A DNA stretch of 64,000 nt from Warburgia ugandensis (GCA_035236585.1 CP141139.1:51343217-51407216); one strand, 5' to 3'. Positions 31,900 through 46,400 are shown, numbered from the stretch's first letter. Program-made: numbers and translations. Notes: generated from the letters alone by a model not told the origin.

Positions 31900-33829
31900 C
31901 GCTTTTGCTCAAATAGTTTAATCATCATACTTTAGATTCCACCTACCTTAATACAAATATTCTGGAAAACGTAGCAATCTTAATTCCACCTACCTCTAAC
32001 CAACACTTTAGATTCGTTGACTCGAATAACTATCTAGTTCATGCATGCGCCAACCATCATTCAAACATCTTTAAAACACATGTACACACTTACTCAGATG
32101 TACAATTTAGGTTTTCTCCTAATTTTCTATAGTTTATAATCGATCGAGGTTAATTCTTGGAACTAACTAGCATAGAATAATGTGATCATAGTTGTTCATG
32201 ATACTGATCATGTTTCATTAGCTATAGATTACTAATCTGATGATGAGTGGTTGCTAGATTATCAAATCTACATTGTTGATCATCAATCAATGGACCATTC
32301 CTCTCTTTGAACATCTAAAGTTACTAATCCGCAGGATTACAAGTTACTTTTCTTGGACTAGTGGCCTTAAAATATTGATCCATGACCAGATCCAATTTTA
32401 GATGGTTAGATCTATGGTTCACATATTATTGATGCTCACATATGTTTGATATTTGAGTTTCTAGTCAATCAATGGCTAGATCGCATTTTATAGCCTAAAA
32501 GTAGTGGCTTATAGGTCCAACATCTCCATATCCAATAGTAATCTTATGGTTTATAGTTGTCAAAAAATCTGATTGTTAATCCAACTATTAGATTGATGTT
32601 TTCAAGGTTTGCTTTGTTGATCCTATGGTTTAAATGATACATCTAGCCTACAATGATAAAATTTTATTCATTTTTAGATAGAATTCCTAATTTTTTTTAG
32701 GTTTTACAGTGCACATAGCATCTAAATAAAAAATTAGAATGAATATGTAAGAATCAATGTTGATCTTATTATCAATTATCTTGGTCCTCATATAGTGGGC
32801 TGTTGGGAGCATCAAATCACTACTGAATCATCGCAAATCAACATGATTGTGGTTGTACGTTGTTGCTACTTTTGGATCTTCACTAGATCCCCTGACCATC
32901 AAATCACTTGAGGGGTTTATTTCATGATGTTATAAGGAAAATGATGAATGGCTTGGATCTTTGATCCAAGTCATCTTCCCCAATGCATAACACTATACCA
33001 ATAGCTTTATTCAATGTTGTCAGTGATAGGGATGGTTGTGTGGAAAGCAAGGGACAAGGAGGAGGGGAAGAGGGAAGAAGGTGGGAGGAGGAAGATAGAG
33101 GAAGTGAGTGGCATTGTTGGTGGGTTAGGCTTAAGCAATCTTGACCAGCTACCTTGGTGTTGTTGGTGGGTTTCGCAGGTGGCCAGCTAGTATTGTAATG
33201 CTCAAGAAAGGAAAATAGGGAAAAGGGTTTTTTTGCCTATGGACTGCTGCTATCGATCATCGGTCGTCAATGAAGAGAAGTTAGAGGGAGATGAGAGAGG
33301 GTTGAAATGGTAGGTTTTTCTTTTTTTTTGGGTTTCCTACTAGCAGTAGAGGAGAGTAGAAGGGGACGGCACTAGAGAACAAAAGGCAAGGTCATTGACA
33401 TGTAGCAGGCAAGTTGGTTGGAGGGGGAGGAGTTTGGTCTACCAAATTCCACTCCCTTCTAGTCTCTTAGGGTTCAAATGAAACTTAGGAGTGGAGCTTC
33501 ACCTGATAACTTGACCCCCATGTGTTGAGCTCAGCTCCCATGCACGTTAGGTGGGATTACAGTGGGGGGTGTCGTTGTCAAATTTGACCCCCTTCAATTT
33601 TGTAGAAATTTGGGGTTTTTCTACCCCAACTTCTGTTTAGCATAAAACTAGTGTTTTTGGAATGGTTTGGATGCTTACACTCCAAATTTTGATGTTTTGA
33701 AGTCAAATATTTGAGACCTCAAAGAGGTAAATTCTACATAATGCAATTTTGGTGGAATTCAATTCCTTACTCCATTTGAATTATAAATGTAATATAATTA
33801 TATGAAAAGAACTAAAAAATGATGGTTGC
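31900..33829 (-). repeat. Probable LTR-like region of the minus-strand fossil Gypsy (boundaries unsure)
   Basis: A purine-rich block near 33050-33110 and a right edge TGGTTGCTCCATTCTACCCCCTTATAG mirror the end of the LTRs at 51.9 and 59.4 kb and their polypurine tract. In minus-strand sense the CTATAAGGGGGTA tract would be the PPT before this 3' LTR. The left boundary could not be fixed. No gene is seen. Confidence 0.45.
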
Positions 33830-36800
33830 TCCATTCTACCCCCTTATAGAAAATTTTCCCTCAAAATTGTCTTTACATCATTTTTCAAATAGCACTAGAT
33901 GTGTCCTTCTCATCACGTCCTTAGTCTGTTAGGTGGCCTCCTCAAATGAATGATATTGCCATAGTACTTTGACCAATGGAATGATCTTCATCCTTAGCTC
34001 CTATTCCTTCATGTCTAAGATCTATATTCCACACTCAAATGTAAGATCAGGTTGTAGTTCTACTAGTACGTGCTTAAGAATATGTGTGAGGTCTGGAACA
34101 TATTTTCTCACATTGATACATTGAAAACATTGTAAATCATAGATAGTTGAGGAGGCAGAGCAAGTCAATAAGCAACTTGACCCACTCTCTCCAAAATCTC
34201 AAATGGGCCCACATACCTTGGGCTCAACTTTCCTTTCATCTTGAATCTTATTACTCCCTTCATTGGTGAGACTCACAGGAAAGCATGATCCTTGATCTTG
34301 AACTCAAGGTCCTTACACCTCAAATCTACATAGCACTTTTGTCTACTGTGCGCTACTAGCAAATGCTTTTATATCATTCTGACCCTTTCGCACATTGCTC
34401 AATTAGTTTTCACTTGACAAACTATCGCTCCCATACATCACTCCAGCAAGTAGGTATATGCAACATGGTCTACCATATAATGCCTTATAAGGTACCATGC
34501 CGATGATAGAATGATAATTGCTGTTAGAGGCAAACTCCACCAGAGAAAGGTATTCGTCCCAACAAACCTTCCAATCAAGTCCACACTCTCACAACATATC
34601 CTTATAGGTCAAGACTATCCTCTCCAATTGTCCACCTAGTTGGGGATCAAATATAGTGTTGAATTGCAGAGCTTTCCAATCTTTCTTGTACACTTTGTTA
34701 GAAATGGGATGTAAACCTTCTGTCTTTATCTACTATGGTTGTAAGTGGCACACCATGCAAAATTACTATCTCCTTAATGTATAATTTGGCTAAACTCTCA
34801 AGTGACTACTTCTGTCTTGTTGGTAGAAAATGAGTTGACTTGGTTAGTCAATCCACAATAAACCATATCATATAATGTTTGCTAGATGTCCTGGGAAAAC
34901 AACTATAAAGACCATAGTTATGTGATCCCATTTCCACTTTGAAAGCTCTAGAGTCTATAATAAACATGTTGGTCTTTGGTGCTCAACCTTCACCCTCTAA
35001 TAGGTGAGGCACCTTGCAATACACTCGCCAATGTCCAAATCATTCCTAGCCACTAGAAATTTATCTTTAGATCATGATATATTTTTGTACACTTGGATGA
35101 ATGGCTACTTCTGTCTTGTTGGTGGAAAATGAGCTGACTTGGTTAGTCGATCTACAATAAACCATATCATATAATGTTTGCTAGATGTTTTGGGCAAACC
35201 AACAATAAAGACCATAGTTATGTGATCCCATTTCCACTTTGAAAGCTCTAGAGTCTATAATAAATATGTTGGTCTTTGGTGCTCAACCTTCACCCTCTAA
35301 TAGGTGAGGTACCTTGCAACACACTCGCTAATGTCCAAATCATTCCTGGCCACTAGAAATTTATCTTTAGATCATGATATATTTTTGTACACTTGGATGA
35401 GTGGCTACTTCTGTCTTGTTGGTGGAAAATGAGCTGACTTGGTTAGTCGATCCACAATAAATGATATCATATAATGTCTGCTAGATGTTCTGGGCAAACC
35501 AACTATAAAGACCATAGTTATGTGATCCCATTTCCACTTTGAAAGCTCTAGAGTCTATAATAAACATGTTGGTCTTTGGTGCTCAACCTTCACCCTCTAA
35601 TAGGTGAGGCACCTTGCAACACACTCGCAAATGTCCAAATCATTCCTGGCCACTAGAAATTTATCTTTAGATCATGATATATTTTTGTACACTTGAATGA
35701 ATGGTGATTTTAGAATCAAGTGCTTCCTTCAACAATTCCTATCTCAACTCTCATCTTGTTTGCACAACAAGTCTCCCATGAAATCTCACACTACCATTAG
35801 ATCCCTTCTCAAACCAATCTTTCTCACCCAAGGCCTGAGTCTCCTCACACAATTTCCATGCTTGCAGGACTCAACCTAAAAAAATTGATTGCATAGAAAT
35901 ATTGGCAATCATACTTTTCTACTTTTTGTTGAGTACATTGGCAACAACAGTAGCCTTTGCTGAGCAATACTAGATAGTAAAGCCAAAATCTTTTAGGTAT
36001 TGTAGCCAGCATCTTTGTCTCATGTTGAGGATACCTTGAGGAAAAATATACTTAAGGCTCTTAGGGTAAATACATCAAATCTCTCACTATATAGGTAGTG
36101 TCTCCATATCTTCAAGGTGAAAACAACAAGGATGAGTTCTAGATCTTGTGTTGGATAGTTCTGCTCAAGATTTTTCAATTGTCTAAATGCATAAGCAATT
36201 ACTTTGCCATTATGCATGAGCACACATCTTAGTCCTTTTCCATATGCATCGCTTTACATAATGAAATCGTACTTCCTTTAGGCAAGGACAAAATAGGTTT
36301 TGAGGTGAGTCTTTCCTTCAATTCCTAAAAACTTCTCTCACAATCATCCATCCAAATGAATTTATTTTCCTTCCTAGTCCAACTAAAACTCACACTTGGA
36401 GAATTTAGCATATAACATATGAGCTTATAGGGTGCTTAATACAGTCCTTAAGTGCTTTTTATGATCCTTAATACTACTCTAATAGATTAAGGATATCATC
36501 AATAAAAGCAATAACAAATTTGTTGAGATATTCTTAAACACTTAATTCATCAATTCCATAAATGTATTGGTGCTTTTGTTAACCTAATTGGCATCATAAG
36601 GAATTCGTAATGTCCATAGCAAGTTCATAATGCAGTCTTAGGAGCATCTCGTCACAAATCTTGAGCTGATAGTAGCTTGATCTCAAACCAATCTTAGAGA
36701 ATACCTTTGCTAATTGTTGGCCAAAAAGGTCATCATTATAGGGCAGTAGATACTTGTTCATGATGGTAACCTTGTTTAACAATTTTAATCAATACATAAT

Positions 36801-39800
36801 CGCATAGAGCCATCCTTTTCCTTAACAAACAACACTAAGGCTCTCCATGATGAGAAACTTAGGTTTATAAATCCTCAATCCATTAATTCTTGCAATTGTA
36901 TTGTCAACTCCTTTAATTTTGTGGAGCTATGCAATATAGGGTGCCTTTGAAATAGGAGTTGTTCTAGGTAATAGCTCGATGGCAAATATCTTGGACTAAA
37001 TTTCCCTTCCACACCAAACCTCATAGCTCCTTTCATCAGAGAACTCTTACATGATCTCTTACTTCAAATTCTAGCTTCATACATCTCACATCTGCATACC
37101 TTTTCTGCGGACCATGTGTTGCAAGAGGTCTTTTCTAAATCATCCTCACCTTCTTAATGCACTGCTCTATGAGCTCCAACTTTACTAACTGCCTTTCTGA
37201 AACATTACTCTAATAAGATGGTGTTTCACATGGTTATTTGTAAAGTGCTTCGTAAGGTGCCTTGCCAATACTAAAATGATAACTGCCATTATAGGCAAAT
37301 TCATTCAGAGGAATATGTTCATCCTAGTTACCTTTCCATTCCACCACACAAGCCCATAACGTATCCTTAAGTGTTTGGATCATGCTATCTTATTGTCCAT
37401 CTATCTATAAATGAAATGTAGTACTATACACTATGGTAGAAATGAAAAGTAAATATGCTATCTTTGTCTGATATAATACTCAAAGGCTCCCCATGCATAC
37501 TTAATATATCCTTGATTTATAACTTAGCCACACACTACAATGATTGATTCTCTCTATAAGGAGAAAGTGCATAGATTTAGTCAACCTATCCACAATAAAC
37601 CATATCATATCATGCCCACTAAAGGTCTAAGGCTACCCCACAACAAAATCCACGGTAATGTGGTCTCTCTTCCACTCAAGAAGTTCAACAATCTGCGATA
37701 AACTAGTTGGCCTCCGATGATCTGCCTTCAATTTCTACTAAGTATATAGCCACATACTCTCTAATATCCCTTTTCATACCTTGTCACCAAAAGTTCCTTT
37801 TCAAATCATATACCTCTTGGTACCTCCGGGTGTCTATACACCATCATTGTGCCACCTACAACAAAGTTTTCCTTAATTCAGCTACTATAGGCACCTACTC
37901 TAGAACTATACATATCCATCAGTACTAGTAATCTTTTCCTATCATGGATTGGGTCTTCATACACTCCTTTTGCACCTGCAAAACTCATTCTTGAAAACTA
38001 ATCTTACACGCATGTTTTCTATCACTCCCTTCATCTTTCTGCTAAAGACATCTACTACAACATTTTCCTTGTAAGGATGATACTAGATGGTTAAGTCATA
38101 ACCTTTAAAATACTCCATCCAGTGTTGCTACCAAATATTTAGATCACTATATGGAAATATGTACTTAAAGTTCTTGTTATATATAAATACCTCAAACTTC
38201 TTACAACACAAAGTGTCTCCAAATCTCTAAGGCAAAAACTGTAGCACCTAACTTCACATAATGGGTGGGATAATTCACCTCATGAGTCTTCAATTGTCTA
38301 GAAGCATAAGCAATCACCTTACCATGATGCATTAACACACATCCAAGACCCTTTCTTGATGTGTCACTATATACCACAAAACCTCTAGTTCCTACTAACA
38401 AGGTCAAAACAGGTGTTGTAATGAGTTTTTCTTCAACTTTTGAAAACTTTACTCATAATCGAAACAAACTTGTTGTCTTTTATAGTTAGCTACATCATAG
38501 GTTGAGCAATAAGAGAAAATCCTTCCATAAATCTCCTGTACTAACCAGCTAGAGCAAGAAAACTATGAATTTTGTCACCATCTCAGGTCTTTCGCAATAT
38601 GATAGCTTCAATTTTCTTAAGGATCAATTGCTGTGCCCTCTTGAGAAATAAATATGGCAAGGAACTACACATGGTCAATTTAGAACTCACACTTACTAAA
38701 CTTAGCATATAACTAATGACTTTAAAGTGTCCTCAAAACAATCTAAAGATATTCCCTATGCTCTTCCAAGCTCCCAAAGTAGATCAAAATATCATTGATG
38801 AACGCAATAACAAATTTATTAAGAAATTCTTGAAATACCGTATTCATCAAGTCCATTAAGCTGGAGGAGTTTTCGTCAACTTGAATGCATTTCAAGGCAC
38901 TCATAATGGCAATAGCATGTGCAAAAAGCCATCTTGAGTATGTCCTCATCTCATATTCTCAATTGATGGTATCCTAACCTCAGATAAATATTGGAGAAAA
39001 CTTTAGTAGATTGTAGCTAATAAAAAAGTCATCAATATGAGGCAAAGGGTACTTGTTCATGATAGTTACCCCGTTCAATAATCAATAATCTATGCAAGTC
39101 CCATGCTGCCATCCTTCTTCTTGACAAGTAGTGTTAGAGTACCCATGGTGAGACACTGGGATGGAAAAATCCCAGATTTAGTAATCCCTATAATTGCTTC
39201 TTTAACTCTTTCAATTCTACTAGAGCTATAAAATGAGGTGCCTTGGAGATGGGAGTTGGTCCTGATATTAGCTCAATGGTAAAATCCATCTTGGAGTTAG
39301 GTGGCAACCCAGGTAGTTCTTTTGAAAATACTACAAAAAATTCCCAAACTACATCAATATCTTCAATCTTAGGTTCATTCTACTCTTGAGCAACCACAAT
39401 AGTAAAAAATTCTCAACACCCATTATCAATAAAATGAGCAGCTCTCATAACTAATATTTATATTGAAGCATGTGGTGTCTAGTTTCCCTTATTTGACCTT
39501 CACTATGATATTTGACAAAACAAGTATTACCATTTTAAGTCTATTGAACCCTCTTACAATGTCACTCAAAATATCTTAAGAAAGTCATCTGGCTAGGAAA
39601 GACACTTTGTAAAAGTAGGATACTTTAGATTCATATAATCCCATTTGTTAGAAGTCTCCTCAACATTTGTAGTAGACATTTTTAATTCTAGATCTAGTTA
39701 ATCTAAGATTGATTCATAGGGCTAACTTTCTTCTCATTTACTAACGATATTATCATCTGTCACCTTTAATATTTAGTATCACTGAGCACAATTATTTTCA

Positions 39801-40990
39801 TCTTATGTTTTACTCTCAAGATCTAGTCCTTACTCATTATCCACTTTTATCAAATTCTCTACTTAATGCACTATATAAAATAGATACCAAATATCTAAGC
39901 TCATGATCTAAAGTCAAATACACATCATAGATCTGATTATTCCAACATCAAAATCTTAAATCAACATCACCATTGAATTCTTATAAAACCCCAAGAATCA
40001 TTCAAAGACATTAACTAGTGTGTTCATACTTATGCTATAATTATCTTAACTCTAGCAGACTTCTTTTATTGTGTTATTTCTTATAAGAAGTGATAGTTCT
40101 CCTTGATGTCATCTAGAATAACAAATAGTTTAATAAGTTTTTATTCCTATAATTTATAATGAACCTAGGACTCATTATCCTACTATTCACTATTGCAACA
40201 ATTAGTTTTTAAGACAATTAAAAATGTATATACATAGTTTTAACATAAGCATGGATGTTATGGATATTTTATTTGTGAGCTGAATTCCTTTCTGGTAGAT
40301 GGGACAAAATTGTTGATTATTTCTGAATAATTTTGGAACATTTTCTTGCATGATCTTATGATTCATATGAACAAACCTATAGGAGATTAGGATTAGATTT
40401 TCGAAAATGGATGTGTGGTAGAAACACTTCCTAATTATTAGATTAAACTTAAATTTGAAAATTTGTTTTAGGTTATCTAATGCACAATCTTGATCATGGA
40501 ATCCGTGATATTATGCTCAAAATTTCAATATGTAGAACATATAGAGACATGATATTTTAAGCATGTCATTGGAGTGAATTTAAGTTTGGTAGTTTCTCTT
40601 TGGAAGATTAACTTTTGATCTGAGATGATCTTTAATAAATTGGATATCCACATATGATTAGATTCATGCTACTTTTGGAACTATTCAAAATGCATTTTAT
40701 ACCATGTGAGTTGCAACTCACATAAAATTTGAAATTTTGTTCCATAGTCCATTGGAAACTAACATGTTCAGATTGATTTGTATGTAGTTCTCAAATGAGA
40801 AAGGTAGTATTTTATGTTTCAAATATGTATATTTTGAATGGTTTTAACATAAGGACAATGTTCTTACAAAAAAGAGTGAGTTTAAATTATATATATATAT
40901 ATTCATGAAAAACATGTTTAGTACATGTCGAATTCTAAGTTCTCAATGTATTTTGAAACTTCAAAACTTCATGAAAGTGACATTTTTTTT
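33830..40990 (-). mobile_element. Heavily decayed Ty3/Gypsy element with a duplicated pol region
   Basis: Read on the minus strand, one pol segment runs from about 39330 to 37000 (RT with FVIAFINDILIYF near 38790, RNase [21 protein letters not shown] near 38370, then integrase). A second pol segment follows from about 36990 to 33850 (RT near 36780-36600, RNase [21 protein letters not shown] near 36200, integrase with an internal tandem repeat, chromodomain-like end). Remnants of gag are likely in 39.4-40.9 kb but not resolved. The family looks Tekay/Del-like. It is a fossil with dozens of breaks, clearly older than the 18-kb and 52-kb elements. Confidence 0.82.
34806..35704 (-). repeat. Threefold ~300-bp tandem repeat inside fossil integrase
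   Basis: CTACTTCTGTCTTGTTGGT starts units at 34806, 35105 and 35405 (periods 299 and 300). Units differ by only a few bases, far less than the element differs from its relatives, so the amplification is more recent than the insertion. Confidence 0.93.
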
Positions 40991-41519
40991 ATATAAGATT
41001 GTACATGTGATGCCCTGAGTTTTACACATCATATAAACACAAAATTTTCAAAAGTCGTGATCCCCAGTTAAAATTTTAAAAATTGGCTGGAAATAAAATA
41101 TTGAATAAAAAACACTCATTTCATAGCCCAGGAGTCATACGATGCACAAAACCATGAATTTATGTGTGAAATGATCTTCTCATTTCTATTGAAAATATGA
41201 TAGTCACCTTTATATCTCAAACATCCACATTTAATGCATGTGATGCAACAAGTACTTGATAGACACAGAAAAGCATAAAAACATGACTAGGAGACTTAGT
41301 TTTCATAACCATTCAACCTAATCATTTAAAAGTTCTAATGAAACCATATACAACAATAATGAAAACAAATTGAGAAAATAACATAACCCAAGGTTTATCC
41401 AACCACAATCATCACATCCAACACAAACATGTCCATATATCCAAGTCATTAAAGAGTAAATCATGATGCATATATAGTCCATTTACAATGTTCAAATGTA
41501 AATTCCTAACAAATCACAT

Positions 41520-41611
41520 ACATCAATGAAATCTCCTCTAAAATCCTGCTAAATGTCACCAACTCACATCAATGAAATCTCCTTTGAAATCCTGCTCAAT
41601 GTCACCAACTC
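41520..41611. repeat. Two tandem 46-bp units
   Basis: ACATCAATGAAATCTCCT starts at 41520 and 41566, each unit ending GTCACCAACTC. Three base differences separate them. Confidence 0.95.
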
Positions 41612-41728
41612 CCTCACCTACTCTTAGTATATTTGCCTTCCCTACTACCTCCTTTAGTATTTGAGGCAATGCAAAGCATCGCAATGCCTCAACAAGTGAT
41701 GCTTGTGTAGGTGAAGACAATAAAAATA

Positions 41729-41752
<24 letters not shown>
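41729..41752. repeat. (AT)n microsatellite
   Basis: About 12 uninterrupted AT units within the LTR-like sequence. Confidence 0.95.
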
Positions 41753-41759
<7 letters not shown>

Positions 41760-41904
41760 AATATGAATAGTTAAGTATCAAGTCTCAGGGCATGCAATAA
41801 ATAACTTTCTCATGGAAAATAGCCCTAACTTGATCTCAATAATAAGTGTAAATAGTGGTGAAGAAGAGTATGAATAACCTACGAAACCAACCAGGCTATC
41901 TTAT

Positions 41905-42300
41905 ATAAAAAGAAAAAAAACATAAGATGGTTTTAAAAAAAATTGTCTTATATTCTTCAACAAATATAAGATGGTTTTTCAAAAATAGAATATAAGAATT
42001 TTGGAAAAAATGTATTAAATTAACCTAGAATTTAAGAGAGTCTTTGAAAAACCATCTTTTATTATCCTAGAATATAAGATGGTTTATGAATAATCATCTT
42101 ATATTAACCTAGAATATAAGATGATTTTTCAAAAATATGTCTTATATTCTCTTTAATGTAAGACAATTTTAAAATTGTCTTATATTCAAGGTTAATATAA
42201 GAAATTTTTTCAAAAACCATCTTATATTTTCCAAAATTTATAACATGGTTTTTCAAAAACCAACATTTCTGTTTAATATAAGACAAAAATTAGATTGTCC
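41905..42300. repeat. Cluster of direct and inverted AATATAAGATGG motifs
   Basis: About ten copies of AATATAAGATGG(T) or its complement ACCATCTTATATT, with a TTTTTCAAAAA spacer, fill ~400 bp. Such subterminal arrays are typical of CACTA-type and other DNA transposons, but no CACTA terminus or transposase was found, so the family stays open. Confidence 0.75.
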
Positions 42301-43250
42301 AATTTTAGTTATCTTCATGCAACTTGTGCTAGAAGTATTTTGAAGTTCCTCTAAATAAGAATTGGCTTCCAACAGCAAGGATGGTTCACTTAAATATTCA
42401 AGAGAATTAATATAAAATAGGATAAAAATCACATGGATACAGTGACCAAGGAAATAAGTCCTCTTATGGAGTTTTTTGGTGTTTTAAAATAATAAATCCC
42501 AGTAATAAATAAAACCATCAAAATTTCCAATGCCCAGCACATAGTTCTTTTCTACCATACTAACTAAACGACATATAGAGATATTGTTTGAGCTGACTCT
42601 TGTCCTTTCTCTTATGCAAAGTCTCATCCAATCAGTGCTAGATTTTTGTTCACCTAGACTTCCAAACCTCAACAGAACCTAAAGACTTGTGTGTGCATTG
42701 GCTTAACAACATTATAGAGCGACTACTTCCCTTGAATGGTTCAAAGATTGACAGCCCCCTAGAATAGGTCAATACATTACTACTATGGGATTCCTAAAAT
42801 CCACCTTTTCCATGTTATAGCCAAGAATTATGCTGCATGATACAAATAATGTCTATTGTTATAGATTATGCAAGAGCTCTACTTGTGTATGAGGCATGTT
42901 ATGAAAAGCTGGAATTTTACTTTGTAAATAGGGATGAGAATCTAGCACTCTAAGAATGGTGTCAGTTATGCAAACTCCTAGTTAGTCATCCCTCTTGCTA
43001 GCACAAATATCCTCACCATTTTTGAAGTTGATGATGCTTCCCCTTCAATGACATGCTCAAAGGATGACACCTATTCATGTGAAGATGAAGTTGAGGTCAG
43101 CCTTCTTACTTCAAAGGCATTGGAAAATGGTGGATAAGCTAATGTTCATGACTTATGAGAAATCAATCTCCAAACTTAGGATGATTTAAGGCTACATTTG
43201 TAAGCACTTTCTTACCAGAGAAGTATAATTATCTATAATTTCTTAAAGCT
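42301..43250. other. Interval with nothing recognised
   Basis: AT-rich sequence with short open frames and no domain. It may be the upstream part of the Tat/Ogre fragment that starts by 43440. Confidence 0.5.
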
Positions 43251-43254
43251 AAAA

Positions 43255-43433
43255 GAGGGCAGCCAAGTGCACAAAGCACCTTCATATAAAGGGTGCAGGG
43301 AAGGGGTGAACCACAAGGGTCTATAGTACGTAACTTTACCTTGCATTTTTACAAGAGGACGTTTCCATGCCTTGAACCTGTGACCTCAAGGTCACACAAC
43401 AACAACTCTAGTGTTGTGTGAAGGCACCCCTTC
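43255..43433 (-). repeat. Au-type SINE
   Basis: The reverse complement reads from a tRNA-like head with B-box region GACCTTGAGGTCACAGGTTC to CCCTTCCCTGCACCC and GGCTGCCCTCTTTT. Imperfect target duplications CTTAAAGCTAA and CCTAAAGTTAA flank it, so it is older than the two copies near 17.5 kb. Confidence 0.85.
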
Positions 43434-43439
43434 ATTTGC

Positions 43440-46400
43440 CTAAAGTTAATAAAGATATTTTTTCTTGGACATGTCACGAGATTCTTGGGTTAGACCCTTC
43501 AGTAGTTATACATAAATTGGCTATCAATTTCTTACAATGTTCCACAAAGTAAACACAAAGTTGCTTCAAAATAATTAAGTGGATCACTCATATCATACTA
43601 CTGTAAGGCAAATGGGAAGATTTAAGTGTGAATAGACTTATCCTACTTAAATGATGCTTGTCTCATTGACCACTTCCCTTTGCCAATCATTAAAATCCTC
43701 ATAAATTCCACAGTTGGCTATGAGTAGCTATTCTTCATGGATGGATCTTCTAGATATAATCATATTATAATAGATCCTCATAATGAGAAATGTGTGGCAT
43801 CTATACCTCTAAAGGCATAGTTTGCTATAAGGTTATTGTAATTGGCCTTCAAAATGCTAGTACTACTTACCAATGGGTGATGACCAGTCTTTGATGGTCT
43901 TATCCATGCCAAAGTTGAATGCTATGTCGATGATCTCGTTGTTAAACTGAGGCAATCTCACTCCCACTTGAAAGATTTAAAAATTGTATTCTGATGATTA
44001 TGCAAAATCAACTCAAAATGAATCCTCTTAAGTGGTCATTTGTGGTGAGTTTTGGGAAATTTCTTGATTTTATTGTGTGTATTTGTAGTTTTTTTGCAAG
44101 TGCACATTACTTAGTTGTAGTATTATGCAGGGTCAAATCCATAGGCAGGATATTGTATGAAAATAAAGCACCAAAGTTGATAGAGACTAATTATCCTAAA
44201 ACTAATGCAAAATTAAAGAAATATTGTGCTTTTCTAATTTAATGGAAGACATGAAAAATAGATTTTTAATCTAAATTTAAATTTGTAGGATTAAAGGTCA
44301 CCTATTTTGAATCAGATCCAGAACTTATTTATTTTTCTTTATAACCCAAGAATCAAATTAAACTAAAATTACCATCTTCGAAAATTTTTTCTTTGAAAAT
44401 TTTATTTAGAAAATTTTAAAATTCAAAAACTAGATAATTCATCAAATTCTAAGCATTGCATGTAAAATCTAACTATAATGGATTATAGATTAATATTTCA
44501 AGTGTCTACTATGAAAAGTAGTAATATAAAATTAAAGAATTATTCGAATGATAAAACTATCTTTTCCAAAATAGTTTAATTTCTTGAGATAATTAAAACA
44601 TTGAAAATTTCATAAGTAAAAGTTAGTCTATCATGATTTCTAAATAAATTCAAGAAATTTTAGAAAATAAAAAAGAAATTCTAAAATTAAGCTTTCTAAC
44701 TATTAAAAAATAATAATTTATATACATTTAAATATGAATTATAGCTGATATCTAACAATCCAAATAAAACATGAAACATAACATTAAGGAAAGAATTAAA
44801 AGTTAAACAAAATAACTTTCTTTTTAATTTTTAAACATTATGAAACTTAAAAGTTAATAAAAACTAAAATATTTTCTTGTGTTTGAAGATAAAACATTAT
44901 TATTCTTGTTGTATCACCCATTAGGACATAACCATGATTCTCCTCAAATTTTTTCTAAAAAAAAGAAAACTATGCATCTATAAGCATGAGAGTGATATCA
45001 GCATAGGAAAATTTCTAAACAACATGAAATTTGCGTAAATTTGAAATAATTAACACTGGATTCTAAAAATCAACATTACAATGAATTCCTTATGTAATTT
45101 CATTCAACATCCACTTAATAAACATTAAAAGCTCACTTGAATTAAAGAAGATATAAAGTGTAACATAATTCTGGGCAAATGACAATAACAGAAAGAATTG
45201 TTAAAAACATGTTATTGTTCACATGAAGAATAAAAAAGGGTACCAATTTCAAGTGCTTCAATCAATGTTTTCTTTACTCCAAATCTGGATTCTATGACTT
45301 GCATCCTCTTCTCCTTCGTCTCTTTTATCCAACAAGATCAACCTTGAAGTTTTTCATTAAATGATGAGTCAACAAATCAGTCAGTTTCACCCCTAGTTGA
45401 CTAGCCACAAATTCATATTTTTCTCCCTTTTTTCCTTAATTTTTTTTGTGATTTTTCAATAAGATTTTATTCTTTTCTTTGATCTAATATATAAAGATGA
45501 TGGAGATGTAGGTTTGGAAGTTCGTCATGTCAATCCCTTCCTCCACAAGCAATCTAATTATATTGAAATCCTAATTTGACTTAGCTTCATATTTAGTGCC
45601 CATCTTCTAAAATTGATTTCTTACTTAGGAAACCATTCTCCATTGTTTCCTAACCTCTAGACAACTCTTGTAGGTGAAATTGTTTTACTTTAAAACTTTA
45701 AAAACTAGTGGCTAGTCCTTCCTTAATCATCAAAGTATGCATTTGGACATCCAATGTTTTAATTTCTAATCCATTCTCAAACATCCAAAGTGGTTGAAAT
45801 TGGGCATCCTTTTCATTCTTCATAAAGGTGATGAATTTGGAGAATCTAATTCATTAACTCCTTCATGATAATGAAAAATCCACATCTATGACGAGTCATG
45901 CTTAAAAACATTACATTCCAAGGTGGTTTTAAAGTGATCTTGACTATCCAAAGATAGTTCATTTATATTACCATTGATCTTCAGCAATACACTTTGAATT
46001 ATGGAATCCTTAGACACTTCAACTACTTGTAATTTAAAAATGTTGGACCTTGAGCCTTTGCTTCTTAATTTTGATGTAGTTCATCTTAATAGATCTAAGC
46101 CATCCATTTCAATCTAAGCTTGATCGATGATTCAGAATGTTGATCAACTTAATCTAACCACATGGATCTTGATATACAAACTAGAAAACATAGAAAAACT
46201 ACTACTATACAACATGATTTGACAATTCTTACTTCAGCTTGTCCATCTAACCCTAAAAGTACACCAAATTATGGTTAAAAGAAAAATAACTATTTTACTA
46301 CAAATATATCCAATAAATGTAAATATGAATGTTCAAATGCACTTAGATTAATGCAAAATATAGGGTTTTTAGTATAAAAATCAACACTCAACAGCGGCCA

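Larger units (their letters stand above)
40994..41900 (-). repeat. LTR-like sequence at the 5' side of the minus-strand fossil Gypsy
   Basis: On the plus strand it opens TGTGATGCCCTGAG, comparable with TGTGACGACCCGGG of the LTRs at 48968 and 56524. Near 41660-41715 it carries the GAGGCAATGCAAAGC...GCTTGTGTAGGT block that is also present, reverse-complemented, in the 3' LTR at 25.5 kb. It is thus the probable 5' LTR of the fossil element to its left. Right boundary unsure. Confidence 0.65.
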
